This document shows, one piece after another, positions 59,987-64,000 of a stretch of 64,000 nt of DNA (its first letter is position 1; each line of letters begins with the position of its first letter). The notes beneath the pieces are model-generated. The model did not search any database. It saw nothing but the letters and a program-made list of their open reading frames with translations, and had not been told where the DNA came from. The translations under genes were made by a program, and so were the position numbers. This DNA comes from Halorientalis litorea. Its GTDB lineage: Archaea; Halobacteriota; Halobacteria; Halobacteriales; Haloarculaceae. Where the stretch lies: assembly GCF_023028225.1 (NCBI RefSeq), contig NZ_CP095485.1:1-64000 (forward strand). The letters run 5' to 3'.

Positions 59987-60985
59987 CTACTGGGTCACGC
60001 CTGAAATTTCGAACCGGGGCCCACCAGCTTGGCTTTCCTTGACTGTGATCTCCCAGCCGTGTGTCTCTACGATTTGTTCGACAATACTTAGCCCGAACCC
60101 GGTGCCGTCTGTAGCCGTCGAATAGCCCGCGTCGAAGATTGCCATCATATCGTCCTCCGGAATCCCCTCGCCATCGTCCGCAATATAGAACCCATAATCG
60201 AGATCTCCAACGGTTATCGTGACGTCACTACCACCGTGTTCGACAGCGTTGCGCATCAGGTTCTCGAACAGCTGCTGGAGTTGGTCACGGTCGCCATGAA
60301 CAGTACGGTCGGTCTCGATTTTGAGTGACGCATTTTGTGTTACCACCGTCTCCCAACAGGTCTCCACAAGCGTCTCTAGTTCGACTGCTTCTCGCTCCAT
60401 CGCTGCATCACCATCTTGAGCGAGGGTCAGCAGATCCTCAATCAGTGCGTCCATCCGATTCAGCGCACGCTCAATGTCTTCAATATGCTCGCTGTCACAG
60501 TCTTCTTTGAGGAGTTCTAATCGACCTTCAGCAACTTGTAGTGGGTTTCGGAGATCATGGCTTACGACACTAGTGAACCGATCCAACCGTTCGTTTTGCT
60601 GCCTGAGTCTTTCTTCCCGTTCCTGCTGGTCGGTGATGTCACGGTCCATCGCCACGAATCGATCGTCTCCGTCCAAATCTAAGCGGATGAGATGAATCTC
60701 GATCGGGAATATCGATCCGTCCTTCCGTTTGAGCTTCCCTTCGAATCGTCGCGGTGTTTCCGTCGAGAGGTCCGTCCAGAAGGATTTCGCCTCCGAGGGC
60801 TCAACTGTCGGATCCAGTTCCCAGACTCGTTTCCCAATCAGTTCCGACTCCGTGTAGCCCAGCTCATCACACATCCGCTCATTCACGTCGCGAATAACGC
60901 CGTCTGAATCGTGGATAGCGATGAGATCAGGAGACTTCTCGAATAGTGCCTCAAGCTGTGCTTCTCGTGAGGAAGACGGGGTCAT
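59987..60985 (-). CDS. PAS histidine kinase
   Basis: 332 residues, soluble. PAS domain at ~10-120 (NERMCDELGYTESELIGKRV), short coiled linker, H-box VVSHDLRNPLQ with H143, N-box NLMRNAVEHGG, G1 DDGEGIPE and G2 GTGFGLSIVEQIVE. The ATG overlaps the stop of the upstream receiver-kinase gene by 4 bp, so the two are made together. It has no transmembrane input, so the signal is cytoplasmic (redox, small ligand or partner). Confidence 0.9.
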   Translation of the reverse strand: MTPSSSREAQLEALFEKSPDLIAIHDSDGVIRDVNERMCDELGYTESELIGKRVWELDPTVEPSEAKSFWTDLSTETPRRFEGKLKRKDGSIFPIEIHLIRLDLDGDDRFVAMDRDITDQQEREERLRQQNERLDRFTSVVSHDLRNPLQVAEGRLELLKEDCDSEHIEDIERALNRMDALIEDLLTLAQDGDAAMEREAVELETLVETCWETVVTQNASLKIETDRTVHGDRDQLQQLFENLMRNAVEHGGSDVTITVGDLDYGFYIADDGEGIPEDDMMAIFDAGYSTATDGTGFGLSIVEQIVETHGWEITVKESQAGGPRFEISGVTQ

Positions 60986-62769
60986 TGCGGCTCTGCAATC
61001 CCAGTAAATTCGAATCGAGCACCACCAGCCTCGCTTTCGTCGATCGTAACTTCCCAGCCGTGTGCTAAGGCGATCTGTTTGATGCTCACCATTCCGAAGC
61101 CGGTTCCATCTTCTTTCGTCGTGAATCCTGGCTTGAAGACATCATCACGTTCACTCTCAGGGATTCCGGGACCATCGTCCTCGTAGTAGAAGCCATCTGC
61201 GAGCGTCCCGACTCGCATTGCCGTTCCGTCGCCTGCGTGTTCGACGGTGTTTTTCACAAGGTTGTCAGCCAGCCTAACGAGGGCATGCTCGTCGGCTAAG
61301 ATCGGTTTCGAATCGAGAACATCGAGCGATTCCGGGTTAGTCTCAAAAGCGTCCCACGACCGGAACACGTCGCCGAGTTCCACCGGCTCGACCTCGGTTA
61401 CCAGGTCGCCCTGTTGCATCACATTCGCCAGATCGTCAACGAGGGCCTCAAGGCGGTCGGCCGCATCGACCGCATCGTCCAATCGGTCCGTGTCGTCCAG
61501 TTCCTGCGCGAGTTCGAGATTCCCTTGAATGACTGAGAGGGGCGTCTTCAAGTCATGGGAGAGGACATGGCCGAATTCCCCGAGCCAGTCGAGCTGTGAT
61601 TCGATATCTTCCGTGTGCGCCCGTCGGTCGGAGATCTCACGCTGGAAGCCGACAAAGTTCGTGATATCGCCGGTTTCGTCCGCAATAGGGAATATTTCGA
61701 GCAGGTTCCAGAACGGGTTACCGTCCGCGTCGTAGTTGAGAATGTCCGTCGAAATCGACTCACCGGTATCGACGGCCTCTCGGATGGCAGCCACAGTGTC
61801 GGGGTTCGTATCCTCACCTTGTAGGAATCGGCAATTCCGACCCAACACCTCCTCTTCGTCGTAGCCAGTCAGTTCCTCGAACCCTTCGTTCAGGTAGATG
61901 ATCGGGTTATCCTCTTGAGATGCGTCGGTGATGACGACCCCGAGACCGGTTGCATCAAGCGCCCGATTCTTCAACGCGAGTTCAGCCTCGAGTTCGTCGT
62001 TCTGATCGAGTTCTTGAACGATACAGACGTGGCCACCACTGTCCATCTGGGTGAGGACCAGACGCTCAGGGACAGGGTCACCCTGCTTGGTGACACCGGT
62101 CGAGACGCCGCGCCAGGCTCCCGTCGTTTCGAGCTCTGGAAGGATCTCATCGTGGAAGCGCTCAGTCTCCTCTGGCGGGTATAACATATCCCAGTGCTCC
62201 CCGACTAGCTCGGCGCGGTCACGGTTGTATACGCCAGCATAGGCCTCGTTCATATATTGGTAGACGCCGTCCTCGTCGATGATACCGATCCCCTCTTCGG
62301 CGGATTCAATGGCTAGAAACCCCCGCTGGACTTGCGTCTCCGCCCAGTATTTCTCGACGAGATTTTCAATCTTATTCGCGAGGACGGGGTATTCCTCCGT
62401 TCCCCCTTTCTGCAAGTACTCGTCGACACCAGCGGTGATAGCTTGACTGGCAATTTCCTCGCTTCCCTTCCCTGTGAACAGGACGAACGGGATCTCGACT
62501 CCGTCTTCACGAAGCTTGGTGAGTAGTTCTAAGCCGTCCAAACGTGGCATATCGAAGTCGCTCACGATACAGTCATAGTTCCCATCATCAACCTCATCGA
62601 GAACAGCTTCCGGATCAGTAAGCGTCGTCGTCTCGATATTGTCGATTTCTCGCTCCAGGAAGACCGAGGACATATCGACGAGAGACTCATCATCATCAAC
62701 GAGTAGCACCGACATAAGACGATGATCGAGATTAAACGGAGCCATCTCACTCAGCGGGGAGGTTGCCAT
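60982..62769 (-). CDS. Receiver-PAS-LOV-histidine kinase hybrid
   Basis: 595 residues from ATG 62769; the start fits a leaderless transcript from a TATA box at ~62795-62806. Receiver (~20-135, DCIVSDFDMPRLDG, K in FTGKGSEEI), PAS (~145-255), a LOV-type PAS (~265-380) with the signature GRNCRFLQG containing the flavin-reactive Cys, and a C-terminal kinase core (SHDLKTPLSV H-box, VKNTVEHAG N-box, DDGPGIPE, GTGFGMVSIKQIA). The Cys suggests blue-light sensing through an FMN adduct. Co-transcribed with the following PAS kinase. Confidence 0.88.
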   Translation of the reverse strand: MATSPLSEMAPFNLDHRLMSVLLVDDDESLVDMSSVFLEREIDNIETTTLTDPEAVLDEVDDGNYDCIVSDFDMPRLDGLELLTKLREDGVEIPFVLFTGKGSEEIASQAITAGVDEYLQKGGTEEYPVLANKIENLVEKYWAETQVQRGFLAIESAEEGIGIIDEDGVYQYMNEAYAGVYNRDRAELVGEHWDMLYPPEETERFHDEILPELETTGAWRGVSTGVTKQGDPVPERLVLTQMDSGGHVCIVQELDQNDELEAELALKNRALDATGLGVVITDASQEDNPIIYLNEGFEELTGYDEEEVLGRNCRFLQGEDTNPDTVAAIREAVDTGESISTDILNYDADGNPFWNLLEIFPIADETGDITNFVGFQREISDRRAHTEDIESQLDWLGEFGHVLSHDLKTPLSVIQGNLELAQELDDTDRLDDAVDAADRLEALVDDLANVMQQGDLVTEVEPVELGDVFRSWDAFETNPESLDVLDSKPILADEHALVRLADNLVKNTVEHAGDGTAMRVGTLADGFYYEDDGPGIPESERDDVFKPGFTTKEDGTGFGMVSIKQIALAHGWEVTIDESEAGGARFEFTGIAEPQ

Positions 62770-62793
62770 ACGACAAACACTTCGGCGCAACAT

Positions 62794-62808
62794 TATAAAT
62801 TAAATCCA
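62794..62808 (-). promoter_or_regulatory. TATA box for the LOV-kinase operon
   Basis: Minus-strand TTTAATTTATAAT centred ~30 bp before ATG 62769, the spacing for a leaderless haloarchaeal transcript. This supports the internal start over the longer reading from 62793. Confidence 0.5.
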
Positions 62809-62909
62809 CGAGTATTGGGCATCCACCGCTATATTAAACGTAGATAGTAAGCGAATAAGAAGGGTAGTTCAGGATAACCTCTTTCAAGCTCTGCTTAAAA
62901 TAGCCTGAC

Positions 62910-64000
62910 ATGGCTGACTCTATTCGGGTCCTTCATATCGATGATGAGCCGGATTTTGCGAGTCTCACTGCCGATTTCCTAGAACGAGAGAGCGGCTATT
63001 TTGACGTGGAAACGGAGACGCACGCTACGAAGGGGCTGGAGCGGATACGAAGCGAGGATCTCGATTGTGTCGTCTCAGATCACGATATGCCCTCAATGAC
63101 AGGGATCGAGTTGCTCGAATCAGTACGTGACGAGTACCCTGATCTTCCGTTTATTCTCTTTACTGGGAAGGGCTCAGAGGAGGTTGCGAGCGACGCCATT
63201 TCGGCCGGGGTCACGGACTACCTACAAAAAGAGGGTGGCACAGAGCAGTACACGTTGCTCGCAAATCGAATCGAAAATGCTGTCGAACGCCAGCAGTCAC
63301 AACGAGCCGTCAAAGAGCAAAAACGGCGGCTCGAAACAATCATAAGCAACGTTCCGGGCCTTATCTACAGATGTCGAAACGAGCCAGGATGGCCGATGGA
63401 CGAGGTCGCCGGCGAGTGCGAGGAGCTCGCCGGTTACTCTCCTGGAACAATCGAATCGGGGGGCGTCTCGTGGGGCGAGGACGTTATCCATCCGGACGAC
63501 CAAGAAGAGGTCTGGGATGAGGTCCAGGCAGCGCTCCAAGAGGGTGTGCCGTTTGAACTCACGTATCGAATCGAAACAGCTGACGGGCAGACCAAATGGG
63601 TGTGGGAGCGCGGCCGAAACGTCACGGATTCCGATGGTGAGGTTATTGCGCTTGAAGGATTCATCACAGACATAACAGAGTCGAAACGCCGTGAGCGTCG
63701 CTTTGAAGCAATTTTCAATAACACCTATCAATTCACAGGGCTCCTCAAACCGGACGGAACGATCATCGAGGCAAACGAGGCAGCGCTTTCGTTTGCCGGC
63801 ATCGATCGGAACGAGGTCGTCGGAAAGCCGCTGTGGGAAGGGAAGTGGTTCGAATCAAGCCAGCAAGCGAAAGATGTTGCCCGTGAAGCAGTTGAGACGG
63901 CACAGAACGGCGAGTTATTCCGGGACGAAATCAAAATCCAGGGCGCCAATGAAGAGGCCTTCGTCGACTTCTCCGTTCGACCGGTAACCAACGACGACGG
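62910..64000 (+). CDS. Receiver-PAS sensor protein (partial, runs off the window)
   Basis: At least 363 residues, open to the right edge. Receiver domain (~1-125: RVLHIDDEPDF, SDHDMPSMTGIELL with phospho-acceptor near 56, FTGKGSEEVASD), then a PAS domain with PAC segment (~150-255: GYSPGTIESGGVSWGEDVIH, ITDITESKRRERR) and a second PAS starting ~258 (FEAIFNNTYQFTGLL). That second PAS is of the same subtype as PAS 9 of the 1490-aa kinase. A kinase core is expected beyond the edge. Divergent from the LOV-kinase operon across a ~140-bp AT-rich gap, so the promoters face away from each other. Confidence 0.88.
   Translation, partial: MADSIRVLHIDDEPDFASLTADFLERESGYFDVETETHATKGLERIRSEDLDCVVSDHDMPSMTGIELLESVRDEYPDLPFILFTGKGSEEVASDAISAGVTDYLQKEGGTEQYTLLANRIENAVERQQSQRAVKEQKRRLETIISNVPGLIYRCRNEPGWPMDEVAGECEELAGYSPGTIESGGVSWGEDVIHPDDQEEVWDEVQAALQEGVPFELTYRIETADGQTKWVWERGRNVTDSDGEVIALEGFITDITESKRRERRFEAIFNNTYQFTGLLKPDGTIIEANEAALSFAGIDRNEVVGKPLWEGKWFESSQQAKDVAREAVETAQNGELFRDEIKIQGANEEAFVDFSVRPVTNDD

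Noticed and set aside
1-64000. CRISPR array
   Set aside because: The repeats seen are either 9-bp phased units or four dispersed inverted repeats. No 25-40-bp direct repeats with regular spacers and no cas genes were found.
1-64000. tRNA or rRNA genes
   Set aside because: No cloverleaf consensus (for example GGTTCGAATCC-like T-arm with matching acceptor) was found on either strand by reading.

Overview
The window is haloarchaeal DNA. It encodes TFB-type transcription factors, HalX and HalOD1 signalling domains, HTH-10 (bacterio-opsin-activator-like) regulators, a PGF-CTERM surface protein and very acidic proteins. It lacks tRNA, rRNA and obvious housekeeping genes. It reads as accessory DNA: a megaplasmid, or a large integrative and conjugative element, with clear changes in base composition along its length.

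Layout. (1) 1-2522: plasmid backbone with a ParA ATPase, a small partner gene and long arrays of a 9-bp-phased AACGA motif, then the first third of a tyrosine recombinase gene. (2) 2523-24802: a 22.3-kb insertion that splits this recombinase gene and is flanked by the 8-bp direct repeat GGTGGTGT. It carries an IS4-type transposase, a 1860-residue cell-surface protein, an HTH-10 regulator, a second transposase copy broken by a 226-bp MITE, a solo TnpB element, and a large sensory operon (multi-PAS histidine kinase, response regulator/HTH-10 fusion, HalOD1 protein, HalX response regulator, membrane protein). (3) 24803-25722: the rest of the recombinase. (4) 25813-28610: a beta-CASP nuclease and an unknown partner with overlapping stop and start codons. 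(5) 28701-44125: one long rightward module with exonuclease VII large and small subunits, a ribbon-helix-helix-like protein, VirB2-, VirB6-, VirB3/VirB4N-, VirB4- and VirD4-like transfer proteins, and an archaeal primase pair (PriS-like and PriL-like). (6) 44126-59950: cargo and maintenance genes, including a BglII-like nuclease, HTH-PIN pair, PhiH1-repressor-like protein, RPA/OB-fold protein, an unknown 647-aa protein, a PD-(D/E)XK nuclease, TFB, two paralogous zinc-ribbon proteins, an HTH/unknown pair, a second TnpB element and a DUF6735-like protein. (7) 59987-64000: two kinases, one with a LOV signature, and the start of a third sensor running off the right edge.

How the genes fit together. 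ParA, its partner and the phased repeats look like a segregation system. The transfer channel, membrane-anchored ExoVII and primase pair look like one machine for moving DNA between cells and converting it to double strand; no relaxase was recognised. Four copies of a spaced inverted repeat (TTAACCAACA-N21/22-TGTTGGTTAA) sit only in regions 5 and 6, at gene 3' ends, and may bind one regulator shared by the element. The insertion adds a surface-adhesion and environment-sensing cargo. Decay is visible throughout: a split recombinase, two broken transposase or TnpB targets, and remnants of mazF, tfb and an HTH-10 gene.
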